A stretch of DNA of 64,000 bases from Solenopsis invicta (Eukaryota > Arthropoda > Insecta > Hymenoptera > Formicidae), in assembly GCF_016802725.1 (NCBI RefSeq), contig NC_052672.1, forward strand, positions 13,650,710 through 13,714,709. Reading direction: 5' to 3'. Of this stretch, positions 26,601 through 36,315 are shown piece by piece (the stretch's first letter is position 1; the number at the start of each line of letters is the position of its first letter). A program made the position numbers and the translations under genes. The notes under the pieces were generated by a model. The model did no database searches. It was not told the origin of the DNA and saw nothing but the letters and a program-made list of their open reading frames with translations.

Positions 26601-29600
26601 CACGTCTCGCATAATTTTGTTCCCGCATCTCGGATGAAGTCAAAGATATCGCCTTTGGTAGACGAATATGGCGAGTAATTAGCGCGGCTTTTATAATAAT
26701 GGCAAAGCAAATTGCACAGAAGACTAACGAATCTCTCGGCAAATTAGGGAAGAAAAATAGAGGAAGTGTGGTGAGGGTAGACACCAACAACGGGCTTTTC
26801 TATCTCGGTGAATTTAATAATTCGCATCACCCTTCCTTTGTTAATTCCAGGATTATTATTAATGACGGCGCACCAGAGTCGTGGTCGGCTTTCGGTACGC
26901 TTACTCGCACTTCTCTCCTCGGGCGCGAATGTAAATTAATTACGCACCAGGACTTTCACGAAAAACATATTAAACTTCCCCATCTCATTGCAGCGCGATA
27001 TTAGCGCATAAATCATGACTCGCACCTAATCCTTGAGTTAACTCAATCTTTGTCTTTTTCTTTTTTTTTACGTCAAAACGTCTCGAGTAATTATAACGTA
27101 TGAGCTTGTGCAATCATACACATCTTGAAATATCATATAAAGAGTCAGAGAAAATTTTCATCGTATTCGCGCATCCTCAAATATTAAGACATAAACATCT
27201 TTCTCGTAAAGCATTTATAATGAAATTGCGAGTCGTTACGAAAATACGAATTTCGTTTCAAGTCCCTTAAGACGCATTTGTTACATCGTTATGTGGCAGG
27301 TATATCTTTACCGACGCCGCGACGTGACCGCAATACCAGAGATTTAATCCAGATTAAATTCTATGCAAGATGTAACTTGGAAACTGTCTGTGTCGTTTGT
27401 TAGTGATAATCAGCTTCTCAGCTCACGGCTCACTGCGACGGGATTCGGTTCGTTATGTTTGCTCAACGGAATTAGCAGGTGGACACCTGCCGCAAGGTTT
27501 CCCCCTTCCGACTGTAATGCCGCGCCCGTTTTCCGGACATCGGTGAAATTAGAATGAATGTTTGTAAGAGCGTCGACCTCGAAAGAAGTTTCGTGCTTGC
27601 CCCCCCCCCCCCCAGGTAACGCGCTACACCCTTTAGGGCCGTGAAAGCCGAGGCGCGGTTTCCTCGAGTATTGTCAGACTTGGGGAGCCATTTTCGCCTC
27701 TTTCAGAGAAAACAAACATTCGTTCTAGGTGGAAGGTAACTTGCGCCGACGCGCATGCCCGTCCTCCTGGCGCCGCGACGGCTGGCAGAACGGAAGTACT
27801 ACTTTTACACCGGCCCTTTCGTCCCTCCTACTTCTCCAAGGTCCTACTCCTCTATCGTTCTTTCTATCCTCTTTCACCACGACTGCATCCTTCTCTATCG
27901 CGCCGCAACCGTTTCACCCTTGAAGCCCCCTAGGCGTGGACTGGAAATCACCGTCTCGAGTTGCGTGCGTTACTTAGGCCGTAGAGGGTCGAGAGTGCAA
28001 CCCCTTTGTACAGAGTTCGTGCCTTCGTGGCCTGGATTTATCAAAACTAACCAGTTTTATTCTCTGACGTGTCTGATGTTAATAAATACGACACGAAGCA
28101 GACGCTGTATATTGTTGCTTCGTAAGGAACGTCATATCCATTATACTCTAATAACTCTTCATCTTTAGAAAAGACGATAAAATCGCGGAAAACTTATACA
28201 GATATTATTCACAACGTAATTTTTTTATTTTTTTATACTGAAAATCTCTGCGTGCAATTTCCTTGAGAATTCTCAATTTTTAAGATGCCACGGAAAAAAA
28301 AGTATTGTCTTAATACTACTATAAGTCTCTCTTCCGAGAGACTTATAGTAGTATTAAGACAAGACTTTTTCATTTATTTAAAATGGTGGGAATTGAGAGA
28401 TCTATGATAGTATCTCTGTTCAAATAAAATAAATCTTTAAAAATTCGACAAACTTTTAAGTTGCTAAAATAAATGGACGATACGTAAAAAAATGTATAAT
28501 TTAGTTATTTTTGAAATTTCAAGAAATCATTAGATGGAAATCGAAATACCCAATGATGTACCTTAAGAGTTAATACTCTTTTATACAGATCGAAAGAAAG
28601 TGTGTCAGTTATAAGAGTATAAGTCCTTCCTCGAATGAAGAACTTTCTTTCGGTCGTCATCTAATTCTTTCGTTCCAGTTGATGTCAGTGTGCGAAGGGT
28701 TTTAGGGCACGAACCCTTCGTACTCGTACAGGCGGGCACGCGGTGTTTGCTTTCGTGGGTTGGCCTTATGAAAATACAGATCCGCGCGGCGGATTGACGT
28801 ACGCCCTTCGAACCCGAAAGTCGGGGATTATTACACTCGACGTCGCTAGTCGACGTCTGACAGTTGACGTCCTTTCAGCGCGTCAAGCGAGAGACATCCC
28901 TCGGATTCTCCCTGGATTCGTCTTCGTTGCTCGATACATTTCGCGATGCCACCGGGACGTCGTCGTCGCTCAGGCCGATCGCGACGAGATGCGAAAGGGT
29001 TTATCGCGTCGCGATGAAGAACGACGATGATCGCTTTCACTTGCCTATATCCCGCGAGGCGACGATCTCGATAGTCCAAGGATATATATAAAAATAGCGA
29101 TCCGCGATCGAGAAAACTCGGAAAGCCGGAGGATTATTTCGCTCGGCGTCTCCCGAGCTGACGCCCTTTCAACGTGTCAATCCCACTTGATTCTCCCGAT
29201 TCATCCTCGTTCACCGATGTACTCAAAGGCTGCGTCTTTGCTGAGACGCGGGGTTAAGTCGATTGCACTCGAGACGATTTATCTGGAGTCGTTAGGGCCA
29301 AAGAGATCTGAAGTTCGTGTACGCGGGCTGGCGTAAACTGTCGGTTCTGGCGCGTGATCAAGCCGAACCTGGAGATCGGCGGGAGGGTAAGGAACAGATG
29401 TCGGAATACCAGCTTGGGAATGTTTACGTCGTGGGGATTTTATATCCGAGAGACATACGACATACACGTGCAGAAAGTGTCGGCGGTGCCTTTGTCGTAC
29501 GAATAATCGCGTCTTTCAAACAAGACCCGCAGAAGCTGTCAGCCAGTATTAACGGCTGCACTGAGCGTACAAAGGAGTGACAAGTTGTAATGATAACCGG

Positions 29601-32600
29601 GGTATGTTTTGATAACTGTATCCGCGAAGGGAATACGACCATGAGAGTATATTTGTGAGCTTGCATACGTGACTGTACAAATAATCCGTTAATCCGTATG
29701 TACAAGATGCATGATCGTTTCAATTATAATGTTTGCAACAAATAAAGTAGGGGAGTGTTGCTGAATGCGTATCGCATTCTTAAATTATCTTTTATTTCCT
29801 ATTTGATACTAATTTGTAAAAATATGAGGAACTATTAATTTTTATTTTATTGATAATTTCTTTAAAAAAATATTTAATAATTTATAAATTACAATAATGA
29901 GAAGATAAGGACGTCGAAGTAAAACTGACTTGATTTTATTTTAGCAATTGACATATTTTTATTCATATCAATTATTAATTTTATTATCATCGCTTATCAG
30001 GTCTACTAATATTATTTATTACAATAAAATTTGTGGTAGTGCTATTTAAGAAACTGGATGGATTTTATAAAAATATTGGTTTAAGCTTCATAATAACTGA
30101 AAAAGTGTACATGAATATGCAATAAAATATTCTACAATAAATCACATTTTTTAAAACAACAAGATGTAGCCTGTTAAATTTTTGTCTATATTACTCATTG
30201 TTTATTTATTTCATACATTTGAATGTTATATGTGTTTATAATAAGTAAAAATATAAATATTAATGAGATATGATTTAGGTGACTGATACGCATTTAGCAT
30301 TACTCCCCTACATTTATGATCAGATTTGATTTGAAGATTGTGACTAGATGCAAATTATACTCTTGATTCATTAAAAAAATACGATTACGCGTGATACGTA
30401 CACGTATTGAGTTTGTTCAATTTACATATAACATTCTTTTAGAACGCGTTTTATTGTTTGTATTTATTATCACAATTTCTATTTTTATAGAAGTTTAAAA
30501 CAGAGAGATTTTCATATTAGTTTAATTAAAAAAAAATCACTTTTTCCGATTAACAATATCCTATTACTTTGTACCGTCGCATGGGTTGGCGTTAGAGCGT
30601 GGACGAAGGGCAATAACGTGTTAATTGCCGCATTGTTATGTTAATACGTTGAAGACTCCAGCAATAATTTCGTCACCATCACGCTAGGGCCTAATGGATC
30701 CGCAGATAATTGGAAAGGCGAGCTGAGGACCGAGAGGGTAACAGAGGGATGACAATGTCATAACGCGGGAGGGCTCTGTTGCGTGACGGTTTTCCTCCCC
30801 GAACACATTTCTAGCGCCTGTTTTCAATGTGTTCTCAATGCGACAAACATACACGGGCGCGTGTTACCGTTATACTATATGCATGCTCATTTCGTTACGT
30901 ATACACGTATTAATTTACAACTATTAAAATTAATGCGTTCGCGTGTACATTCATAATTTATTCCGGGGCTGAGTCATATCGGCGTACTATCTATACATTC
31001 TGTTGAACGTCATCGTAGTCGCTGTTTAACAATGAGTCTCGCGCGGAATGCAAAAAAAAAGGCGATCGTTCGCCACATGTGTCGCTCGCGTTAAATCTCG
31101 CTACGTCAGATACATCCCTCCCGGATGACGCATCTGTACAATTGCCTATCCTATCACTCCGACTCTCCGCAGCACACTCGTCCGCTCGTGCACGTACACT
31201 TTCGCGTTTACCCCGTAATTACGCGACACCGACGTGAAACGCGCGGGCGCGTTGATACACACGCAAACGGCGACGACTACTCTCGTCTAGGCACGCGTCT
31301 ATACGTGCACACGGTTTGCCAGCAGCCCTCGGTATACACAAAATCGAACGCGCCCTCGTACGCAAGCAAGCACGCACGCACGAACGCATGCATGCACGCA
31401 CGCGGGCAAGCACCTAGAGGGTGTTGTGCAGTACGCGCAGGCACCGCAATCCAACCGACGTGCAACATGTTTATGTATCGCCGGCAACATTAACATTGCA
31501 ATTTATGCGCGCTTCAACTGCTTCAGGACCCCTTTCGGCTCTCCCCGATCGGCCACAGCTGACCGGCTCGCTTAACACAACCGCGAATTTACCGACGCGG
31601 TTCAATGTACAAGTTCAGTCACCGCGGGGGGCAATCGTCTCCCCTTTGGTCTCCTTCCAACTTTCGTACGGCGCTATTTATATTTCGGCGCTCGCTCAGT
31701 GCTCCTCTTATGCAGAGCACGCTGAGAGCCACCTACGCCCGGACGCTTCTATGGACCTTTTGGTGACCGCTATTCGAAGCGCGATCCTATTGGATTCCAA
31801 GTATGCTCGGGTGAATTCGAAATGCGCCGTGTCCTGCGTCTTTTACGCGCGAATAAAAACGAGCTCGATATGCACTTGTGCTGTAACGATATAGTTCGAT
31901 TTTAATTCGTTTTATTCATTACAATTTGACAATTAATAATAATTGATAAGTTGCTATTTTTAACTATGTCAATGTTGTGCTATCAAAATTATGTTTAATT
32001 GCACTTTTTCCTCGCTGCACAAGGTTGCTTTAATCGCCGCTGTTCCGTTTGTTATTTCAAAGTATTATGTTGAGCTGCTTTGATAACCAGGTAGAATTTA
32101 ATTAGCGAAGTTTGTGGTATATAGTTGTTTTCCGGGATTACATCGGCATGCTCAAGTATAAGTATAAGCAGGATCAAAGGTAGCCCAAGTATCGGCTTTG
32201 AGGTCAAATAGTACGCCGCATAGGTTCCAAGAGTTAGAAGAGTTAACAGCGACTTTCCTGATTTAGTATGTTTCTGTAACAGCCATTGTCTGGATATATT
32301 TAGCGTTAAAGTATAAGCCGATTACCGTGCACTTACAGACTTTATATAGTGCTATCATTGATAAAGTTGTCAAGGACTCGTCGAGTGCGTTGCAACTTTT
32401 GTTCGCAACTCTCGCTCAATATTCATTGCGCAGTAAATGAATATTTCATTACCTTTTACGAGATTAATTTTGCAAATGATTAAAACCACGTGATATCAAA
32501 ATAATGATGTAGTTTCGTTCTTGTAACGCAAACTTTCAAATATTTTGAGAACTGTATACCCTCCGATATAATTCGCATCTACTTACTCATCCAGGAAAAA

Positions 32601-33353
32601 GAATGGTAGTTGTGCAGTGCAACCGAATCGAGAGACCCATCATGATCCATCTTTCGATCCTGCTCTAGAAATTCTTCGGGTGCGAAATACGTCCCGTATA
32701 CGTAAGTTTCGAGCTCGATTTCACGAACGAGTACCTAAAAGCCTTTCCCGGAGCTGACTTCGGAACTCTTGGCAGATACTTTGCAAGTTTCTCGCCCTGT
32801 TTACCTGACACGAGGGTGGCTTGGGCCGCCGGAGTCAATGGGATGGAAACCAAGCCGAGTAGAAACCGAGCCCGAGGTTTAATGTAAGGCAAAGGGCAAT
32901 GCGGTACGAGGGAGGGCACCGAGATGCTTCTCTGTTTTTATCGAGTGAAATCGCGAGTAGGAGAGGCATCCACCTTGGGGTAAAATTACAGTCTCGGACG
33001 TAAACACGTATTTCAATCGTGATCTCGCCATGATTTCCTGATTCTTCCCGACCAAAAAGAGAGTCGACTTTCCACTATCGATCGATAAATATCACATAAA
33101 TATGTTGTCACTAATTCAATGTTTGATCGATTAATATTTATTTGCTATTTGAAATGACGACTATTATGTCCATAATTAATTTAATCGTTGACTCGATCAG
33201 CAACGTCAATGAAATATATATGTATAGATTCTATTTGAATTTATGTCGAATTGGAGCGGATTAACATGTCTACTCACATATGTCTATGGAACGTCCGCCG
33301 CAGAAGCAGAGGATCAGCAGGTAAAAGATGAGGCACGTCTGCAGGTAGTCCAT
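8450..33353 (-). CDS. Ddr: Discoidin domain receptor tyrosine kinase (partial: ectodomain, TM and juxtamembrane; kinase outside window)
   Basis: Eight minus-strand exons were joined by splice sites and phase: 33353-33278, 23019-22914, 19503-19272, 13789-13331, 10544-10337, 9827-9276, 9013-8916 and 8552-8450. They give about 611 residues with no internal stop. Order: signal peptide (1 to about 20), discoidin F5/8C domain C28-C184, discoidin-like domain about 185-360, transmembrane helix about 406-428, and a cytoplasmic juxtamembrane region of at least 180 residues with a proline-rich tract. The motifs PLGM near residue 32, GAWCP near 69, GTQGR near 99 and CMRVELYGC at 176-184 are typical of the family. 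Vertebrate DDRs are collagen receptors that signal through a C-terminal tyrosine kinase; the fly orthologue is known from glia and neurons. The kinase domain is not found here and is expected past the left edge, so truncation by the window is more likely than loss. Introns range from 262 to over 10,000 bases. Confidence 0.93.
8553..8915 (-). other. Ddr intron between exons 7 and 8
   Basis: A 363-base intron with GTGAGT donor and GCAG acceptor. Nothing else is seen apart from a small AACTGC/GCAGTT stem near 8732-8748. Confidence 0.75.
8916..9013 (-). CDS. Ddr: Ddr exon 7: cytoplasmic juxtamembrane (short exon)
   Basis: This 98-nt exon follows TTTTTTTCTGCACAG (ending 9014) and ends AAAG before GTGAGT at 8915. 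With the single base carried from exon 6 it gives 33 codons, residues 545-577, beginning DATYDYAVP and continuing Ser-rich to RGSAK. Phase goes from 1 to 0. The acceptor and donor are both strong and the frame is fully open, so it is accepted although it has no long ORF. YDYAVP is a plausible tyrosine-phosphorylation motif; its use is inference. Confidence 0.85.
9276..9827 (-). CDS. Ddr: Ddr exon 6: extracellular stalk, transmembrane helix and cytoplasmic juxtamembrane
   Basis: This 552-nt exon covers residues 361-544 plus one base. The acceptor GTGTTGCAG ends at 9828 and the donor GTGAGT begins at 9275. A Thr/Pro-rich stalk with an NFT glycosylation site at N366 leads to one helix of about 23 hydrophobic residues (YMAVIIG to FLIV, about 406-428), followed by the positive stop-transfer cluster TRHRQRK. 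The cytoplasmic part holds several tyrosines in acidic or small-residue settings, including DEYQEP and AAYYGYS, which are plausible phosphorylation and adaptor sites. The one-helix topology fits a type I receptor kinase. Confidence 0.94.
9828..10336 (-). other. Ddr intron between exons 5 and 6
   Basis: A 509-base AT-rich intron with GTAAGT donor and TTGCAG acceptor. I see no embedded feature. Confidence 0.85.
10337..10544 (-). CDS. Ddr: Ddr exon 5: end of the discoidin-like domain
   Basis: This 208-nt exon encodes residues 292-360 plus one base. The acceptor is a long T-rich tract ending TTTTAG and the donor is GTAAGT at 10336. Recognisable parts are LHHRIGKFVKLRF and FASRWIMISEVTFDS, matching the end of DDR ectodomains, where a Trp-Met-(Ile/Met)-(Phe/Ile)-Ser-Glu-(Ile/Val)-Thr-Phe run is usual. 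A potential N-glycosylation site is N327 (NVS). The start is fixed by phase 0 from exon 4 and the first in-frame acceptor. Confidence 0.94.
11002..11029. repeat. GA microsatellite
   Basis: About 14 GA units inside the intron between exons 4 and 5. Confidence 0.95.
11630..11664. repeat. GTC trinucleotide repeat
   Basis: About 11 GTC units with one GTT interruption; it gives a spurious Arg-rich frame on the plus strand. Confidence 0.95.
13331..13789 (-). CDS. Ddr: Ddr exon 4: end of discoidin domain and most of the discoidin-like domain
   Basis: This 459-nt exon (153 codons, phase 0 at both ends) covers residues 139-291. It follows a TTTGTTCAG acceptor and ends CAG before GTAAGA at 13330. Residues up to C184 finish the F5/8C domain with CMRVELYGC. 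The rest is the DDR-specific discoidin-like domain with GLGQLTDG, GWVGWKND and FEFDHVREF, and a potential N-glycosylation site at N255 (NDT). The discoidin-like domain in vertebrate DDRs supports ligand-dependent activation; the same role here is inferred. Confidence 0.95.
13790..19271 (-). other. Ddr intron between exons 3 and 4
   Basis: A 5.5 kb intron. AT-rich parts (14640-15300, 17280-17800) alternate with CpG-rich parts (15900-16500, 18200-19200). Seen in it: two copies of GATGAATCAGC 15 bases apart at 14134-14159, and a GC-rich 9-bp stem at 18327-18363 around an AATATATT centre. No coding frame is supported. Confidence 0.85.
18327..18363. other. GC-stem hairpin
   Basis: CGTGCCCGC (18327-18335) is the exact complement of GCGGGCACG (18355-18363), with a loop containing the palindrome GAAATATATTTC. 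The stem is short, so chance cannot be excluded. Confidence 0.4.
19272..19503 (-). CDS. Ddr: Ddr exon 3: middle of the discoidin domain
   Basis: This 232-nt exon covers residues 62-138. The acceptor is TTATTCTTCCAG and the donor GTGAAT at 19271. It carries GGAWCP, the strand motif WLEIDLHTVH and the loop GTQGRFGNGQGVEY, all characteristic of DDR discoidin domains; the Arg of GTQGR (R103) aligns with human DDR2 Arg105, a collagen contact. The exon ends in phase 0 after NFLGEE. The donor GTGAAT is weaker than those of the other exons but gives the only junction that joins smoothly to exon 4. Confidence 0.94.
19504..22913 (-). other. Ddr intron between exons 2 and 3
   Basis: A 3.4 kb intron with GTGAGT donor and TTCCAG acceptor. 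It holds a GAA repeat at 20924-20951 and a run of about 40 T/A bases at 21570-21612. The latter looks like a strong plus-strand acceptor or a poly(A) tail on the minus strand, without an attached gene. Confidence 0.85.
20924..20951. repeat. GAA trinucleotide repeat
   Basis: About nine GAA/AGA units; source of overlapping Glu-rich and Leu-rich shadow frames. Confidence 0.9.
22914..23019 (-). CDS. Ddr: Ddr exon 2: start of the discoidin (F5/8C) domain
   Basis: This 106-nt exon follows a TTTATTTGCAG acceptor and ends at a GTGAGT donor (22913). It enters in phase 1, completing a Ser codon, and leaves in phase 2, completing an Arg with exon 3. It encodes residues 26-61, including the first domain cysteine (C28) and the motifs APLGMESGAIPD and ITASSSF that open discoidin domains of DDRs. 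The exon is too short and has too few Met codons to appear as a long ORF; it was found by searching for the PLGM motif. The residue at the place of human DDR2 Trp52 is Phe50. Confidence 0.93.
23457..23486. repeat. 15-bp tandem duplication
   Basis: Two exact adjacent copies of TTATACACTATATCC in AT-rich DNA. Confidence 0.95.
25066..25090. repeat. CT microsatellite
   Basis: About 12 CT units. Confidence 0.95.
27600..27613. repeat. C14 homopolymer
   Basis: Fourteen consecutive C followed by AGGTAAC. It is unusual for this AT-leaning genome and is a likely site of sequencing or assembly error. Confidence 0.9.
28297..28370. repeat. Near-perfect foldback (35-bp stem, 4-base loop)
   Basis: 28297-28331 pairs with 28336-28370 with one mismatch (28304/28363), leaving a four-base loop. 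A further 8-bp complement (28271-28278 with 28391-28398) encloses it, so the whole element may be about 130 bases. No protein is encoded. The tiny loop and near identity of the arms suggest a young foldback MITE or a hairpin-RNA source rather than a typical microRNA. Confidence 0.85.
28588..28655. repeat. 14-bp stem hairpin with long loop
   Basis: 28588-28601 (GATCGAAAGAAAGT) pairs with 28642-28655 (one G-U pair) around a 40-base loop that itself shares a motif (AAGAGTAT) complementary to 28573-28580. It lies about 220 bases from the larger foldback. Confidence 0.5.
28805..29225. repeat. Degenerate direct repeat (two copies about 306 bases apart)
   Basis: About 28805-28945 and 29112-29225 share ordered blocks: GGATTATT, CTCG(A/G)CGTC, TGACG(T/C)CCTTTCA(G/A)CG(C/T)GTCAA, TTCTCCC and TCGTT. 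Spacing drifts between blocks, which points to an old local duplication. Confidence 0.6.
31361..31410. repeat. Imperfect ACGC/ATGC tetranucleotide repeat
   Basis: Alternating AAGC, ACGC and ATGC units; generates several Cys/Ala/Arg-rich shadow frames on both strands. Confidence 0.85.
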
Positions 33354-33405
33354 GGTAGCGTCGATGGTCCGCGGGCTCGTGGTCATCGAACTCTCATAAC
33401 CGCTC
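33278..33405 (-). CDS. Ddr: Ddr exon 1: 5' UTR end, start codon and signal peptide
   Basis: Coding runs 33353-33278 (25 codons plus one base, phase 1). The ATG at 33353-33351 sits in ACCATGG, an excellent translation context, and opens a classic signal peptide (MDYLQTC, then a hydrophobic LIFYLLILCFC core, then GG). The donor is GTGAGT at 33277. An in-frame upstream ATG at 33386-33384 would add 11 residues but has poorer context and would bury the signal peptide. A TTTTTGCAG acceptor ends at 33406, so the exon probably begins at 33405 and receives an untranslated upstream exon that I could not locate. A four-codon upstream ORF lies at 33397-33383. Confidence 0.85.
33383..33397 (-). promoter_or_regulatory. 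Short upstream ORF in the Ddr leader
   Basis: An ATG at 33397 opens a four-codon frame (MRVR) whose TGA overlaps the second upstream ATG (33386) in the arrangement ATGA. It lies 30 bases before the main ATG, in the same exon. Such small frames often lower or condition translation of the main frame; function here is inferred from position only. Confidence 0.4.
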
Positions 33406-36109
33406 CTGCAAAAATAAAGTTGCAAAAGAAAATCATACACATGTACAAAACGTAGTTCTGGCATTGCGCAGAACAGAGTGATTAAACGTGATTCTCGAGA
33501 AGGCGTCTTGCCAGGCGTAGAGATTAGCGCGGGAGAGAGTTGGAAGGGAACAAGGGCGAGTGGACCGACAGGGAGACGCGACGTGGACGTAGAAAAAGAG
33601 TCTGGAAAGACCGTTTCGGCTTCCTCGTGCTTTTCGCCGGGGTGAAATGGCGCGGTTCTCGTACCGGACAGATATACGACCGGTACAGGAGCCACGGACA
33701 AAGAGCTACATTCACGCCAGCAGCCATTACGCGTCATTATCGAGATTAGGATCGGCCGTTCGGCGCGAGAGAAGAAGACGGAAAGAGAGAGGTCCACTGA
33801 GGATGCTGCGAGCCGGAGAAAGAACTACGAAGAACGCCGTGGGGATCTTTGGCTGGTTCTTCTCTCGTATGTGAGGGGGCGAGAACTCGTACGTACCGGA
33901 TAGTCGGAGGATACCAGGGAGTTTCGCGAGGAGAGAGGGAGGGCAGGGGAACGCGGGGACCCGTACTTTATTCAACGGTGGTGCCGTTGTGGCGCGTAGC
34001 GCAGGAAAGAAAAGCAAGGGGGACCGTACGAGAGACCTCACTTTTTGGCTAATTAATGGGGGGGAGGGAGAGGGGGGAGGTTATGGGGTTCCACGACTAC
34101 CGCCGTCCGTTCCCCGATCCTTATCTGTCGAGCTTAGAGAACCCTTCCTGCGACTCGTTATTTCACGACGAAAATATCTATGGCGATAAACGCGACGACT
34201 GGCATTTTATATCGCGCTACGATCGCGAATTTCAGGAGTTTATCATGGGTTTTCGACTGCGAGCCAACAACACCTCTGTAATCGAATAACAAACATATTA
34301 CTTTAAATACATCTGATTTTAAATTGACGGCTTCTGAGACAAAGCTTCAACTTCAAAGGAGTCTCGTAGATTCGAAAGCAAAAGAGAAACGTTGTTTAAA
34401 CGCTTTCTCTCTTTGAGTCACTTCCAAAGAATAATCGAGATGATATCTTTTCCGTCTGAATACTCGATTGATACGAAGACTATCGATACGTCCGTAAGTG
34501 GCTGAATCGGATTATCCAACCGGTAATTAAGATGCCATTCAAGTGAAACGGTTGCATATGCTGGTACCCGTGTCAAGCATAGTACGATCACAATGCGCGC
34601 CATCGATTAGCCGACGTAGTAATTAAGGTCATAGAGTGCAGTCAACCTTTAACCGTCTCGGCGCGCCGATTGTGTCCGAGACACGGCATTCGTTTCTTAG
34701 CCGATGATTAGATCAATCGTGACGTACAATTAATCATTAGGGCCCGTGGATAAACACACGCGCGCTCTAATGCGGCATTCATACCTCGCGCCGTCGCGAG
34801 ATACGTTCCCAACAGCGACCGCGTCGGCTCGCACGCAGCATTTTTAAAAGTCCTTTCTTGCATTACGTATGCCAAATGTAATCTATTAGAGATAAAAATT
34901 ATGTAAAAAATAAGCCGCTCGCGTGAGTTGATTGCACTATCGATCTCCGCGTTTCGCACGAGTTTACTTGCGGGATAACGTCGAGCTCCTTATGCCTCGC
35001 AGGCATGTGCTTTAAGTAGAAAGAGTTAATCATTTCCTCGTAATTACGGAGTCTCGATTATGTCCACATTTCTGAATTGATATGCGCATCTGCCTGGGGC
35101 AAGAAGTGTTGTGCATTTATTAATACGCTCTCATTTATCTCACTCCATTTGTTTTTTTGGATAATCATCATTCCGAGGAGGAAGAGCGTGGCGGCGTTTT
35201 TCATCCTCGTGCAGACGGGATAGAATTTTTTTGTGCCTTCTTTCTCTCAGATTAAATCCTCTTTCAACTGTTTTTGGTCGATTATTTAGTCCAACGAAAA
35301 CATTCGACATCGGCGCCAGCAACGGCCGAGTAAACCGCGTGAGCCTTCGCCCACCGGAACGAAGAAAACATGCGAATTTAGTGGGCCGTTTGTTCCAGCT
35401 TTCTACAATACGCACACTGCCATCTTTCATTCGCTCGAGCTGCCACGCAGCCGCGTTCGGCCACTCGGTTCCACTGTGTGCCGCTGCATAAGGTGCCCTT
35501 GTGCGCACTTCGAATGCTCGATTTGCATGGCATTCGTCTCTTCATTTTTGCCGAGTGTATCGTGCGCTCGTCGCGTTGAGCTCGCGAGCCAGGTGCATCG
35601 GTGCTTAAGTGGAATTAACGTGAATGATGGGGCCCAGATAAAGCTACATCCGCCTGCACGGGCTCACGGGCGTATTTTACGAGTGAATACACATGAATTT
35701 GTTCAGCGAATCAGCGAATCAATCATGCCGCTTCGATTACGTTCGATACACGTACAAAGCATAAGCTTGTAACAGCGGATTTTTCTAATCTCAGTATTCT
35801 ATAACAGCCCGTATTTATATAATAATTCCATTAAGAAACTAAGAGCAGTTTTGTGAGATTCGGTTCAATAGATATATCTTGAAAATTAATTTCATATTTG
35901 TGATGTCAGATTTATAATTTTTATGAGGAATTTCTGTTTTTGTTCACGTCATTTTTGGTCTAAATTTATTGTATGATTATTTCTCTGATAGTTGTTGATA
36001 AATTTCATTATAAAGATCTATAATAAAAATATTTTATTATTATGTTACTATTATCGATAAACAGCGAAAATTTCAAGTTTTATTAAGAAAGAAAAACATT
36101 GAGGGACGA

Positions 36110-36315
36110 AATTTTTTTGTCCCATGCGAAAAAATAAAATGTAAAATATGCGACAAACTTAGACGTCTGTCCGATACGTCACGTGGAAGTGTGAAATAAT
36201 TCTTGAAATAATGTGCATTTCTCAGCTGTCAAAACGGCCGTGATAGATTTTTGACATATCGGACAGATGTCTCAGTTTGCCGCATATTTTATAGATTTTC
36301 GCATTGCAAAATTAT
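36110..36315. mobile_element. MITE-like element with about 40-bp inverted repeats
   Basis: 36142-36181 is the inverted complement of 36252-36291 with four mismatches in 40 bases. Outside it, ATGCGAAAA (36124-36132) matches the complement of 36296-36304. The centre is about 70 bases of unrelated sequence. There is no ORF, so this would be a non-autonomous DNA element. A clear target-site duplication was not seen, and the family is not recognised. Confidence 0.75.

Larger units (their letters stand above)
23020..33277 (-). other. Ddr intron 1 (10.3 kb)
   Basis: The largest intron seen, with GTGAGT donor after exon 1 and TTTGCAG acceptor before exon 2. It holds a 15-base tandem duplication (23457-23486), a CT repeat (25066-25090), a C14 run (27600-27613), the foldback at 28297-28370, a weaker hairpin at 28588-28655, a degenerate direct repeat (28805-29225), a long AT-rich block (29750-30560) and an ACGC-type tetranucleotide stretch (31361-31410). 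I find no exon with matching splice sites and frame. Confidence 0.8.

Noticed and set aside
32665..32919. 84-codon minus-strand frame just inside intron 1
   Set aside because: No acceptor or donor makes it join exon 1 or 2 in phase, and it ends in a stop.
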